Position numbers and translations under genes: made by a program. Shown piece by piece: positions 13,806 to 20,975 of a DNA stretch of 28,428 nucleotides (positions are counted from its first letter, which is position 1; the number at the start of each line of letters is the position of its first letter). The stretch is from the NCBI GenBank assembly GCA_000403945.1, contig APFI01000346.1, forward strand, positions 1 through 28,428, given 5' to 3'. The stretch is from Desulfovibrio sp. Dsv1. Its GTDB lineage: Bacteria > Desulfobacterota > Desulfovibrionia > Desulfovibrionales > Desulfovibrionaceae. The notes beneath the pieces are model-generated. The model did no database searches, was not told where the DNA came from, and was given only the letters and a program-made list of their open reading frames with translations.

Positions 13806-15572
13806 ATGGAAACTGACTTTCTCACCCGGATCAACGCACTGGCCCGCGTGCCGGAGCATTCTCTGCCGCTGATGCGGGCCATGTCGCAAGGCGCGCCCTT
13901 CTGCGTGGGGCCGTATCTCTTCCTGGCCGACGGGGACTGGCTCATGGCCGTGGCCTACCCCCTGCGCGGCAAATACAGCCACGCGGCCTTTGAGGCGGCT
14001 CTCACCGGAGCGCTGGAAAAAAGCGGATCCGCGAGCTGCTGGGCTGTGGGGCCGGACCTGCCGCCGCGTCTGCATGCCCATATCGTGGACCGGGACCGCT
14101 TTTACCTGCTTCCGGCTGGGGCCGAGCCACCGGCCCGGCTGCGCGGGCCGCTGCGCCGCGCGGCGACGGCCCTGCGAGTGGAGGAAAGCGGCGAATTCAC
14201 CCCGGACCACCGGCGGTTGTGGGCGGAATTCATGGGCCGAGCGGACCGGAAGGAAGGCAGTCCTCTGGCCCCGCACGTGCGGGAGCTGTATGCCCGCACG
14301 CCCGAAGCCCTGGCGGAGGCGGACGGTCATCTGCGCCTGCTCAATGCCTGGGACCGGGAAGATCGTCTGGCTGCCTGCCTGCTGCTGGATTACGCACCGG
14401 AAAAATTCACTTCCTACGTGCTCGGCGCGTATTCCCGCGCGCATTACGCGCCCCACGCTGCGGACCTGCTCTTTGCCGCCATGCTGGAAAACGCCCGCAA
14501 GGCGGGCAAACGCTATGTGCATCTGGGGCTGGGCGTCAACAAGGGCATTCTGCGCTTCAAGCGCAAATGGGGCGGCCGCCCCTACCTGCCCTACGTCATG
14601 GCCGCCTGGGAGGAAACGCCGCGAGGCGCGCGCGGGGACACGGCCCGCGCCCTGACCCTGGCCCTGCTGCGGGCCGCCGCGCCGCCGCCTTCCCTGGAGG
14701 AGACGCGGCCCTCCCAGCGTCCCTTCGCCATGCTCTGGGAAGTGAAGAAGAACGGCAGGCTGTCCTGGATCGGCGGCACGGCTCATTTTTTTTGCTATTC
14801 CTTTGAAACCTCCTTTAGCCGCATGTTCCGCAAGGTGGACAACGTCCTGTTCGAAGGCCCGCTGGACGAGGATTTTCTGGCCGCCGTGGACCGGTACGGC
14901 AAAACGCCGCCGCCGGGCCACAAGCCCCTGCTGGAGATGCTTGAGGAAGAGGAAATCCGTCGTCTGGAGCGTGTGGTGCGCGGGCCGGAGGGGCCGCTGG
15001 TCCGCTGGCTGGGCATGGAGGCCGCGCGCAAGGCGGACGTGCGCTGGCTCTTGCGCCACGCGCGGCCCTGGTGCGCCTTTTTCTCTCTCTGGGCGGCCTT
15101 TCTGGAACGTCGGGGCTGGCGCGGCTCCGTGGACATGGAGGCTTGGCGCGTGGCGCGCGAGATGGGCAGAAATGTAATCGGCATGGAAAATCTGGAAGAG
15201 CAGCTGGCTTCGCTGGATTCGGTGCCCGTGGAGCGGGTGCTGCGCTACCTGTGCGCCTGCAATGACTGGAAGACGCTGTCCCGCCGGAACATGCGTGCCT
15301 ATCTGGCCGGGGATCTCGAACGAATGATGGGGTCCAGCGCGGAATTTCCCACCCGTACGGGCTATGTGGTCAATGTCCGCGACCAGCGTTTCCGGGAGCG
15401 GATGCGCCCGTTTCTGGAAAAAGGACGCTGCGCGGTTTTCGTGGGCGCGGCCCATTTGGTCAATCTGCGCCATATGCTGGCCGAGGACGGTTTCAGCGTG
15501 CGACGTTGCCTGCCCGGCCTCTCGCACAAACTGCGCGCCCTCTGGCGCCGAGACCGGGAGGTGCGCTGGTGA
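13806..15572 (+). CDS. GNAT/FemAB-like domain fused to TraB/GumN-family domain
   Basis: 588 residues, two halves. Residues about 1-275 resemble an acyl- or aminoacyl-transferase of the GNAT/FemAB superfamily, ending in HLGLGVNKGILRFKRKWGG (239-257), which recurs in the next protein. Residues about 315-588 resemble the TraB/PrgY/GumN family: WIGGTAHFF (321-329), DNVLFEGPLD (345-354), and near the end RERMRPFLEKGRCAVFVGAAHL followed by a GF-V-R segment. That family has been proposed to be metal-dependent proteases or envelope proteins, but its biochemistry is poorly settled. No signal peptide or membrane span is visible, so it is probably cytoplasmic. It is first in a three-gene cluster, and its stop codon overlaps the next start (GTGA). 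The fusion itself is unfamiliar to me. Confidence 0.7.
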   Translation: METDFLTRINALARVPEHSLPLMRAMSQGAPFCVGPYLFLADGDWLMAVAYPLRGKYSHAAFEAALTGALEKSGSASCWAVGPDLPPRLHAHIVDRDRFYLLPAGAEPPARLRGPLRRAATALRVEESGEFTPDHRRLWAEFMGRADRKEGSPLAPHVRELYARTPEALAEADGHLRLLNAWDREDRLAACLLLDYAPEKFTSYVLGAYSRAHYAPHAADLLFAAMLENARKAGKRYVHLGLGVNKGILRFKRKWGGRPYLPYVMAAWEETPRGARGDTARALTLALLRAAAPPPSLEETRPSQRPFAMLWEVKKNGRLSWIGGTAHFFCYSFETSFSRMFRKVDNVLFEGPLDEDFLAAVDRYGKTPPPGHKPLLEMLEEEEIRRLERVVRGPEGPLVRWLGMEAARKADVRWLLRHARPWCAFFSLWAAFLERRGWRGSVDMEAWRVAREMGRNVIGMENLEEQLASLDSVPVERVLRYLCACNDWKTLSRRNMRAYLAGDLERMMGSSAEFPTRTGYVVNVRDQRFRERMRPFLEKGRCAVFVGAAHLVNLRHMLAEDGFSVRRCLPGLSHKLRALWRRDREVRW

Positions 15573-16468
15573 CGCCGCGTGGCACTTCCGGAAGCGGAGG
15601 ATGCCCTCTGGCGAGCGGTCCCGCCGGTCCGGCCGCCGGGCTGTCTCGGATCACGGCTCAAGCCGTGGTGCCGGATCAGCTTTTGCCGTATGTGGGGGCC
15701 GTGTCCGGCCTGCGCTCCCGCCTGTTCGGGGAGTGCGTGGGGCATCTGGGCGAGGGCGAAGTTGTGCTTGTCGGCTATCCGCCGCATGACCCGCGCGACG
15801 CGCGGGCTGTGGACGCAGCAGTGGATGAAGCGTTGACCTTGTCCGGCTTGGCCCGTATTACCGTGCTGGCCGCCGCGCGGCCCCATGCCGCCCCCCCCGG
15901 CGCCCCAAGCGTAGAGGACGTCTTTTGGTCCCTGCCCCTGCCCCTGCCGCCCGGCGGGCAGAAATTGCGGAACATGCTGCGCCGCGCCGCACGGGACATT
16001 GTGACAGAGCAGGGCGGAGCGGACTCCTGGACAGCAGAGCACGCGGCTTTGGTGGAGGATTTCTGCTGTGCCCGCGCCGACGTGCTGGAGGCGAGCAGCG
16101 TCCACATTTTCCGGCACTTGGACGCCTATCTGGCCGCCGCGCCGCAAGCCCGCCTGTTTTCCGCCCGCCGTGCTGGCGGCGTTCTGGCCGGGTGCGCCAT
16201 CGGCGACTACAGTTCCTTTTCCACTGCATTCTATATGTTCGCCTTCCGTCGTCCCGACGCGCCGCCGGGTACGGCGGACGCGCTGCTGGCCGCTCTGGCC
16301 GCCGAAGGCGCGGAGCGCGGCCACAGCTTGCTCAATCTGGGGCTGGGCATTCATCCGGGCGTGGCCTTTTTCAAGAAAAAATGGGGCGCAAGCGCCTTTT
16401 TGTCTTATGTGGAAACTTCTTGGTCCCCGCAAAGGAAAGGCTGGCTGGCGCGCCTGTTGGGGCGGTGA
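15569..16468 (+). CDS. GNAT/FemAB-like protein, paralogue of the upstream N-terminal half
   Basis: 299 residues starting at GTG 15569, which overlaps the previous stop by 4 nt and has GGGAGG seven bases upstream. The C-terminal signature LNLGLGIHPGVAFFKKKWGA (about 256-275), the preceding TADALLAALAAEGAERGH helix and the following LSYVETSW parallel the upstream protein position by position. A LF-ARRAGGVLAGCAIGDY strand region precedes them. The pattern (acyl-group cleft, then G-x-FK-x-KWG) recalls FemAB/BioF2-like acetyltransferases, but the donor and acceptor cannot be told. The first 30 residues are low-complexity Gly/Pro/Ala. No membrane segment is seen. Confidence 0.65.
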   Translation: MTPRGTSGSGGCPLASGPAGPAAGLSRITAQAVVPDQLLPYVGAVSGLRSRLFGECVGHLGEGEVVLVGYPPHDPRDARAVDAAVDEALTLSGLARITVLAAARPHAAPPGAPSVEDVFWSLPLPLPPGGQKLRNMLRRAARDIVTEQGGADSWTAEHAALVEDFCCARADVLEASSVHIFRHLDAYLAAAPQARLFSARRAGGVLAGCAIGDYSSFSTAFYMFAFRRPDAPPGTADALLAALAAEGAERGHSLLNLGLGIHPGVAFFKKKWGASAFLSYVETSWSPQRKGWLARLLGR

Positions 16469-16497
16469 GCGGTGCCGCCCGGCCTATGGAGATTGCC

Positions 16498-17568
16498 ATG
16501 CCCGAAAATGATCTGTTGCAAAATCCCGCTTTCCGCCCTCCCGGCCTGAGCGAGCGCCTGCGGGAGCTGTTTCTGGGCGAGAAGCGTCCCATGGATTGCG
16601 TGCAGGTGGAAGTGACCTCGCGCTGCGCCGGCCGCTGCGTCTACTGCCCGCATACCTCCCAGGCCGGAAGCTGGCGCTCGCGGCATATGCCCGATGAGGT
16701 TTTCGCGGCGCTCTGGCCTCTGCTGCGCCGCTCGGACCGGGCGCATCTCCAGGGATGGGGGGAACCCCTGCTGCATCCCCGCTTTTTCGACTTCGTGGTC
16801 CTGGCCCGCAAGGCGGGCTGCCAGGTGTCCAGCACGTCCTGCGGCCTGCACATGGACGCGGACCTGGCCGCGCGCCTTGTGGAGAGTGGCATGGACATGC
16901 TGGCTTTTTCCCTTGTGGGCACGGACGCGACTTCCAACGCGGCGCGGGCCGGAGTGCCCTTTGAGCGGGTCTGCGAGGCCGTCCGCCTGGTTCAGGCCGC
17001 CCAACGCGACCGTTCATCAGGGCGTGCCGTGGTCGGAAAGAACTCCCTGGAGGTCCATCTGGCCTATCTGATGCTGGCCGACAGGATTGAGGCGGCGGCC
17101 GGTCTGCCCCGGCTCATGGAAGAACTGGATGTGCGCATGGCGGTAGTCAGTACGCTGGATTACATCGCCGCGCCCGAACAGGATGCCCTGGCCTTCGCGC
17201 CGGAAGAGACGGACAAGATCGCCCGCGCCCGCGCCGTGCTGGAGCGGGCCGCCGCCGAAGCGGCAACGGATGGACGGGAAATTTATTATGCCTTGCCCGG
17301 TCCTCGGGCGGTGGCGGACGCGGGCGGCTGCCGTGAAAACGTGACCCGCAGCCTGTATGTGGACGCCGACGGCGCGCTTTCGCCCTGCGTCTATCTCAAC
17401 GTGCCCGCCGGGGAAGGCGGGCCGCGCCACCTGGTTTTCGGCAACGCGCGTGACGGCAACCCTTGGGAACTGTGGAACGGCGAGGCGTTCAGGGGGTTCC
17501 GCGCCGCGCTGGCGAACAATGCGCCGGATGCCCGCTGTCTGGCATGCCCCAAGCGCTTTGAGGCGTGA
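16498..17568 (+). CDS. Radical SAM protein with C-terminal SPASM/twitch-like cysteines
   Basis: 356 residues. The CxxxCxxC site for the SAM-binding [4Fe-4S] cluster is Cys43, Cys47 and Cys50 (SRCAGRCVYCPH), followed by GWGEPLLHP, the usual GGEP-like strand motif. Near the C-terminus four more cysteines (GGCRENV, SPCVYLN and CLAC) fit one auxiliary cluster of the twitch/SPASM type. Between them lies VDADGALSPC, typical of SPASM proteins that modify peptides or other large substrates. ATG 16498 is preferred over ATG 16486 because GGAGA lies six bases before it. It starts 29 nt after the GNAT-like gene and ends the cluster. The substrate is unknown. No short precursor-peptide gene was found nearby. 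Confidence 0.85.
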   Translation: MPENDLLQNPAFRPPGLSERLRELFLGEKRPMDCVQVEVTSRCAGRCVYCPHTSQAGSWRSRHMPDEVFAALWPLLRRSDRAHLQGWGEPLLHPRFFDFVVLARKAGCQVSSTSCGLHMDADLAARLVESGMDMLAFSLVGTDATSNAARAGVPFERVCEAVRLVQAAQRDRSSGRAVVGKNSLEVHLAYLMLADRIEAAAGLPRLMEELDVRMAVVSTLDYIAAPEQDALAFAPEETDKIARARAVLERAAAEAATDGREIYYALPGPRAVADAGGCRENVTRSLYVDADGALSPCVYLNVPAGEGGPRHLVFGNARDGNPWELWNGEAFRGFRAALANNAPDARCLACPKRFEA

Positions 17569-17583
17569 TTTTTGTCGGCTGGC

Positions 17584-18342
17584 TCAGGAACCGCTGGGTC
17601 GCTCCCGGCGCAGAATGATCCGCAGGGTGGCGGCCTCCGGACCGGACCGGCCCTCAAGGGCCTGTTCGACGCGGGTGCGCACCGCAGCGTGGCGGGGTGC
17701 CAGTTCATAGAGTGAGGCGGCCGCCGCCGCGCAAACCGGAAAAACCGCGTCCTGCTGACGGCCGCGTGCGTTGAGCCGGGCGTAGCGCAGGGCGGCATTA
17801 ATGATGCTGTCCAGACAGTCCGTGTCGCCCGAGGCCAGAAAGGTCGCCCAGTACATCTGCAAGACGGACTTTTCTGCATAGATGTCCCAGCGGAGGAGCG
17901 GCGTGGGGCTGTTCCGGATCTGGGTCGGCAGGGGGGCGTCTTCCGGAGTGAGCAGCCCGGCCAGCAGACTGTCTTCGTCGGGCAGTCCGGCCAGATGGAC
18001 CATCCAGGCCAGGGTGAGTCTGCCGTTGCGGCTCAGTGTGTCCGGCGGCGGCAGAAGGCGCGGGCGCGCGGACGGATCGCGCCGCAGCGCCTCGGCCAGA
18101 AAGGCGGCCACCATCAGCCGCTTTTCTCCCTGCGCCAGCACGCCTTGTGCGTCAAAAGCGCGCAGAATGCCGGGCAGCGCTTCGGGGAGTTTGTCCTGAT
18201 AATAAAATTCCATATCCCGAGCGTAGAGCGGTAGACTTTTGGAAACCGTCAGGGCCGTCACCGGGCGCGGCGGCAGCAGGCAGAGCGTGGTCAGCAGGAG
18301 CGCCGCCAGCGGCGGGAGCAGAGGGTGGATTGTCCTGTTCAT
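17584..18342 (-). CDS. Exported protein of unknown function
   Basis: 252 residues beginning with a basic N-terminus and a hydrophobic segment (MNRTIHPLLPPLAALLLTTLCLL), with a probable signal peptidase site near residues 28-31 (VTALT). The mature part is largely alpha-helical by composition, alanine- and leucine-rich, with possible helical-repeat character (LMVAAFLAEALRRDP ... LRYARLNARGR). There is no catalytic motif and no lipobox. It follows the HD-domain gene by 138 nt on the same strand and is convergent with the radical SAM gene, 15 nt between stops. Cysteines are few. Not recognised. Confidence 0.7.
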   Translation of the reverse strand: MNRTIHPLLPPLAALLLTTLCLLPPRPVTALTVSKSLPLYARDMEFYYQDKLPEALPGILRAFDAQGVLAQGEKRLMVAAFLAEALRRDPSARPRLLPPPDTLSRNGRLTLAWMVHLAGLPDEDSLLAGLLTPEDAPLPTQIRNSPTPLLRWDIYAEKSVLQMYWATFLASGDTDCLDSIINAALRYARLNARGRQQDAVFPVCAAAAASLYELAPRHAAVRTRVEQALEGRSGPEAATLRIILRRERPSGS

Positions 18343-18382
18343 GGCGGGAATACCTTACGTTGCGGTTCTTGAAGGAGAAAGA

Positions 18383-18398
18383 GCCTTTTATGAAAGGC
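18383..18398 (-). terminator. Weak hairpin downstream of the HD-domain gene
   Basis: GCCTTT / AAAGGC, perfect 6 bp with a four-base loop. On the minus strand it is followed by TCTTTCTCC. It lies between the HD-domain stop and the start of the exported protein, so it could reduce read-through between the two. Confidence 0.35.
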
Positions 18399-18480
18399 GT
18401 GTACTCTGATGATATTCAGCTGGAATAAAAGGTGGACTTCGACACGAAGAGAGCCGAAAAGGCATTCATGACTGCACACG

Positions 18481-19719
18481 CTAATCGAAGTCGGCCAACA
18501 ACGCGCCCAGATGCAGGCATTCCAGGGGGCTTTCGCAGAGCTTGGCTTTGAGCCGGGCCTGAGCCTCCCGCAAATGCGGCGAGGAAATTCCATTGCGGAT
18601 GGAGCTGTGCGCTTCCAGAAAAGCGGCCAGCCAGTCGCAGATCTTGAGCATATGGCCGTCCTTGGGGTCCAGGGTGTCGCGGTTGCAACCGCGCTGGAGC
18701 GCTTCAAAGCCGTCCACCTTGATGATTCTGCCGCCCTCCCGCCGGCATTCCTGAAATTCTGAACCAACGCTCAGGCCCAGATAGTAGGAAATGCGCTCCA
18801 CCAGGGGGCCGAAACCCTGTTCGCGCAGGGGCCGGAAAATGCGCCGTTCCAGTTCCGCTCCCTCATATTCTTTAATGATCAGGGGCAGGCTGGCCACGGA
18901 CTGCTTGACCGGGGAAATGATATCGCGGGTCAGCAGTTCCGGCAGGTCGTGGAACAGGCCGCAGAAAAAATTGTTGTTGGCCCTGGCAGTGCAGGCGTCT
19001 ACCGAAAGGCTGAAGAAGTAGGCGAAGGCGGCCACAATGAACATATGCCCCAGCACCGAGGTGGCCGGAATGCGCGGGGCCTGGGTCCAGCGGATCTGGA
19101 AACGCAGCTGGCCGCAGAGGTTGGCCAGTTTGGCCAGGGCCGTATTGGGCGTGAGAATGGTCTCCATGCCCCTGAGGTCGCGGAAAGTATCCAGCCGCTC
19201 CACAAAGGAAAGATCAATGTCGTCCATTTCATCGTCAAAACCGTTGAGCGGCTTGATGAGATGAAATTCCCACTGCGATGCGTACAAATGAGCCGCTGTG
19301 AGAATGCGCCGGTCCAGCCCGTTCTCGTCGCCGCTCAGATGCCAGGCCCGCATGCGCTCCCAGAAATCTCCCAGCGGGGCGAGCACCGGTTCCAGACGGG
19401 CCAGGACATGCTCTGTGAGCTGGCGGTAGTGGACGGGATTTTCCTTGACTTTGTAAAAGACCGGCGGCTTGATGTCCGTGATGATCAGGCGGTAGAAATA
19501 GTCGAACAGACCGCCCTCGATGATGTCGCGGGCCAGGGCCAGACGCCGGTCTTCCGGCAGGTCGCGCGAATTTTCGTGCCAGAGCACGCAGGCCAGCAGC
19601 ATTTTATGGGCCTGCTTGTCAATTTCCAGCAGTTCCACAGGGCGCAGCTTGTCGTTCCAGCGCAGCATATACGCGCCGGAAAAAATGAGTTGCAGCAGGC
19701 TCTTGCGAATAACCGGCAT
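18481..19719 (-). CDS. HD-domain metal-dependent phosphohydrolase, YfbR-like site, extended
   Basis: 412 residues, about twice the length of E. coli YfbR (5'-deoxynucleotidase). The C-terminal half has His225 (LGHMF), His257-Asp258 with Glu261 (LFHDLPELLTRD) and Asp266, the same spacing as the YfbR metal and catalytic residues. A later Asp in KICDWLAAFLEA supplies the last ligand. The N-terminal 200 residues also contain many His/Asp/Glu but no clear second HD motif. ATG 19719 is chosen because AAGGA lies upstream and the earlier in-frame codons are of poor quality. A promoter-like element is about 80 bp upstream. The substrate is probably a nucleotide or another phosphoester; this is inference from the motif only. 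Confidence 0.85.
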   Translation of the reverse strand: MPVIRKSLLQLIFSGAYMLRWNDKLRPVELLEIDKQAHKMLLACVLWHENSRDLPEDRRLALARDIIEGGLFDYFYRLIITDIKPPVFYKVKENPVHYRQLTEHVLARLEPVLAPLGDFWERMRAWHLSGDENGLDRRILTAAHLYASQWEFHLIKPLNGFDDEMDDIDLSFVERLDTFRDLRGMETILTPNTALAKLANLCGQLRFQIRWTQAPRIPATSVLGHMFIVAAFAYFFSLSVDACTARANNNFFCGLFHDLPELLTRDIISPVKQSVASLPLIIKEYEGAELERRIFRPLREQGFGPLVERISYYLGLSVGSEFQECRREGGRIIKVDGFEALQRGCNRDTLDPKDGHMLKICDWLAAFLEAHSSIRNGISSPHLREAQARLKAKLCESPLECLHLGALLADFD

Positions 19720-19797
19720 AGTCTGTCCTTGAAAAAACGGGGGGAGAAGGCGTGCGTTTCGGGCGCACGTCCGCGCTGTGAAGTTCTCAGCAGCATA

Positions 19798-19826
19798 AGT
19801 ATACGGCCATGGGCTATAAAGCTCAA
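19798..19826 (-). promoter_or_regulatory. Candidate sigma70 promoter for the HD-domain gene
   Basis: On the minus strand TTGAGC (19826-19821, 4/6), 17 bp, TATACT (19803-19798, 5/6). Transcription would start near 19791, leaving a leader of about 70 nt. It is back to back with the rplM promoter. Confidence 0.55.
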
Positions 19827-19871
19827 GCGCTGCGGCCCGGCCGGAAAATCCTTGCCCGACGCGGATGACGC

Positions 19872-19900
19872 TTGACACGGTTCAGGGTTTGGCGTATAAG
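19872..19900 (+). promoter_or_regulatory. Sigma70 promoter of rplM-rpsI
   Basis: TTGACA (19872-19877), 17-bp spacer, TATAAG (19895-19900): a perfect -35, 5/6 at -10 and ideal spacing, as expected for a ribosomal protein operon. The predicted start is near 19907, giving a leader of about 120 nt. Confidence 0.85.
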
Positions 19901-19906
19901 ACAATC

Positions 19907-20027
19907 TTTGCAGTGATCCTGCCGCCATCCCGTTTAGACGGCGCGACGCTGGACGAATTTTTCTCAGCCTGACGGCTGCCGTATATTTTTTGCTGCTTAT
20001 CACAGCAGATGTGAGGAGTTTTTTCTG
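19907..20027 (+). promoter_or_regulatory. Structured leader of rplM-rpsI, possible autoregulatory site
   Basis: The leader contains CAGCC/GGCTG (19965-19978, four-base loop) followed eight bases later by six T (19986-19991), attenuator-like. A second hairpin, CTGCT/AGCAG (19993-20008), lies just before the GTGAGGAG ribosome-binding site (20011-20018). L13 is known to regulate its own operon in other bacteria. Whether this leader does so is inference. Confidence 0.4.
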
Positions 20028-20462
20028 ATGAAGACGTTCAGCCCTACCCCTAACGACATCAACCGCCAGTGGTTTGTGGTTGACGCCCGGGATCAGGTTC
20101 TCGGCCGTCTGGCCAGCCAGATTGCCCATCGCCTGCGCGGCAAGCACAAGCCTGAGTTCGCCCCGCACATGGATAACGGGGATTTCATCGTGGTCGTCAA
20201 CTGCGAAAAGGTCAAAGTGACCGGCGCGAAAATGACCGACAAAAAATATTACCGGCACTCTGGCTGGGTGGGTGGCCTCAAGACCACGACTCTCGGCGAT
20301 GTCTTGGCCGACAAGCCTTCGCGCGTTCTGATGTCCGCCGTGCGCGGCATGTTGCCCAAGAACCGTCTGGGCCGCGCCATGTTGAAGAAACTCAAGGTTT
20401 ATGCCGGGCCCGAGCATCCGCACACGGCCCAGAATCCTCAGCCGCTGACACTGCCTTACTAA
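20028..20462 (+). CDS. rplM: 50S ribosomal protein L13
   Basis: 144 residues, normal length. Family marks: MKTFSPTPNDINRQWFVVDA, VLGRLASQIAHRLRGKHKPEF, GDFIVVVNCEKVKVTGAK, KKYYRHSGWVGGLK, VRGMLPKNRLGRAMLKKLKVYAGPEHPH. GTGAGGAG lies nine bases before ATG 20028. First gene of the classical rplM-rpsI operon, 12 nt before rpsI. Confidence 0.98.
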   Translation: MKTFSPTPNDINRQWFVVDARDQVLGRLASQIAHRLRGKHKPEFAPHMDNGDFIVVVNCEKVKVTGAKMTDKKYYRHSGWVGGLKTTTLGDVLADKPSRVLMSAVRGMLPKNRLGRAMLKKLKVYAGPEHPHTAQNPQPLTLPY

Positions 20463-20474
20463 GGAGCGCATGCC

Positions 20475-20867
20475 ATGAGCGAAAAATTTGAATACGGCAC
20501 CGGCCGCCGCAAGACAGCCACGGCCCGTACCCGCGTTTACGCCGGTTCGGGCGGCATTATGGTAAACGGGCGCTCCTTTGAGGAGTATTTTCCCCGCAAG
20601 ACCCTCCAGATGATCATTCGTCAGCCTCTGGTGCTGGCCAAGCTGGCTGAAAAGCTGGACGTGCGCGTCAATGTGGCCGGTGGCGGCGTGACCGGCCAGG
20701 CCGAAGCCGTGAGGCACGGCATTTCCCGCGCCCTGCTGCTGGTGGACCCGACTCTGCGCCCGGTGTTGAAAAAGGCGGGTTTTCTGACCCGCGACGCCCG
20801 CAAGAAGGAACGTAAAAAATACGGTCTGCGCGCGGCCCGCGCCCGATACCAGTATTCCAAGCGTTAA
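20475..20867 (+). CDS. rpsI: 30S ribosomal protein S9
   Basis: 130 residues, normal length. Family marks: YGTGRRKTATARTRVYAGSG, VNGRSFEEYFPRKTLQM, NVAGGGVTGQAEAVRHGISRAL, and the basic C-terminal tail ending ARARYQYSKR that reaches the decoding site. Co-transcribed with rplM. AAGGAG precedes the start codon. A strong terminator follows 56 nt downstream. Confidence 0.98.
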   Translation: MSEKFEYGTGRRKTATARTRVYAGSGGIMVNGRSFEEYFPRKTLQMIIRQPLVLAKLAEKLDVRVNVAGGGVTGQAEAVRHGISRALLLVDPTLRPVLKKAGFLTRDARKKERKKYGLRAARARYQYSKR

Positions 20868-20880
20868 TCAGCCTTGTATC

Positions 20881-20905
20881 CGGGGAATCCCTCAGGGTTT
20901 CCCCG
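20881..20905 (+). other. Hairpin in the 3' region of rpsI mRNA
   Basis: CGGGGAA (20881-20887) pairs with TTCCCCG (20899-20905), with an inner CCC/GGG after a T-T mismatch. It is followed by ATTTGTTCTG rather than a T tract. It lies upstream of the main terminator and could be a first stop or a protective 3' structure. Confidence 0.5.
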
Positions 20906-20923
20906 ATTTGTTCTGCGCGATGT

Positions 20924-20950
20924 GCGGGCCTCACGGCCCGCTTTTTGTTT
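20924..20950 (+). terminator. Rho-independent terminator of rplM-rpsI
   Basis: GCGGGCC-TCAC-GGCCCGC (20924-20941), a perfect 7-bp GC stem with a four-base loop, then TTTTTGTTT. This is the clearest intrinsic terminator in the window. The next start codon is only 26 nt beyond it. Confidence 0.92.
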
Positions 20951-20975
20951 ACAGCTTTTGCCAGCGTGAGGAACC

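Noticed and set aside
13692..15527. Very long open frame (about 600 codons) on the minus strand opposite the TraB fusion gene
   Set aside because: The plus frame carries recognisable domain motifs, coupled start and stop and normal codon bias. The minus frame is a Gln/Gly/Pro/His-rich shadow with no motif, common in high-GC DNA.
16470..17583. Search for a short precursor-peptide gene near the radical SAM gene
   Set aside because: The gaps around the gene are only 29 and 15 nt and hold no additional small frame, so a classical RiPP cluster is not supported here.
18390..18428. 12-codon plus-strand ORF (MKGVYSDDIQLE) with GAAGGAGA upstream
   Set aside because: Too short to assess, ribosome-binding site about 11 bases away, and no promoter or conservation evidence. 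It lies in the gap between two minus-strand genes and coincides with the hairpin there.
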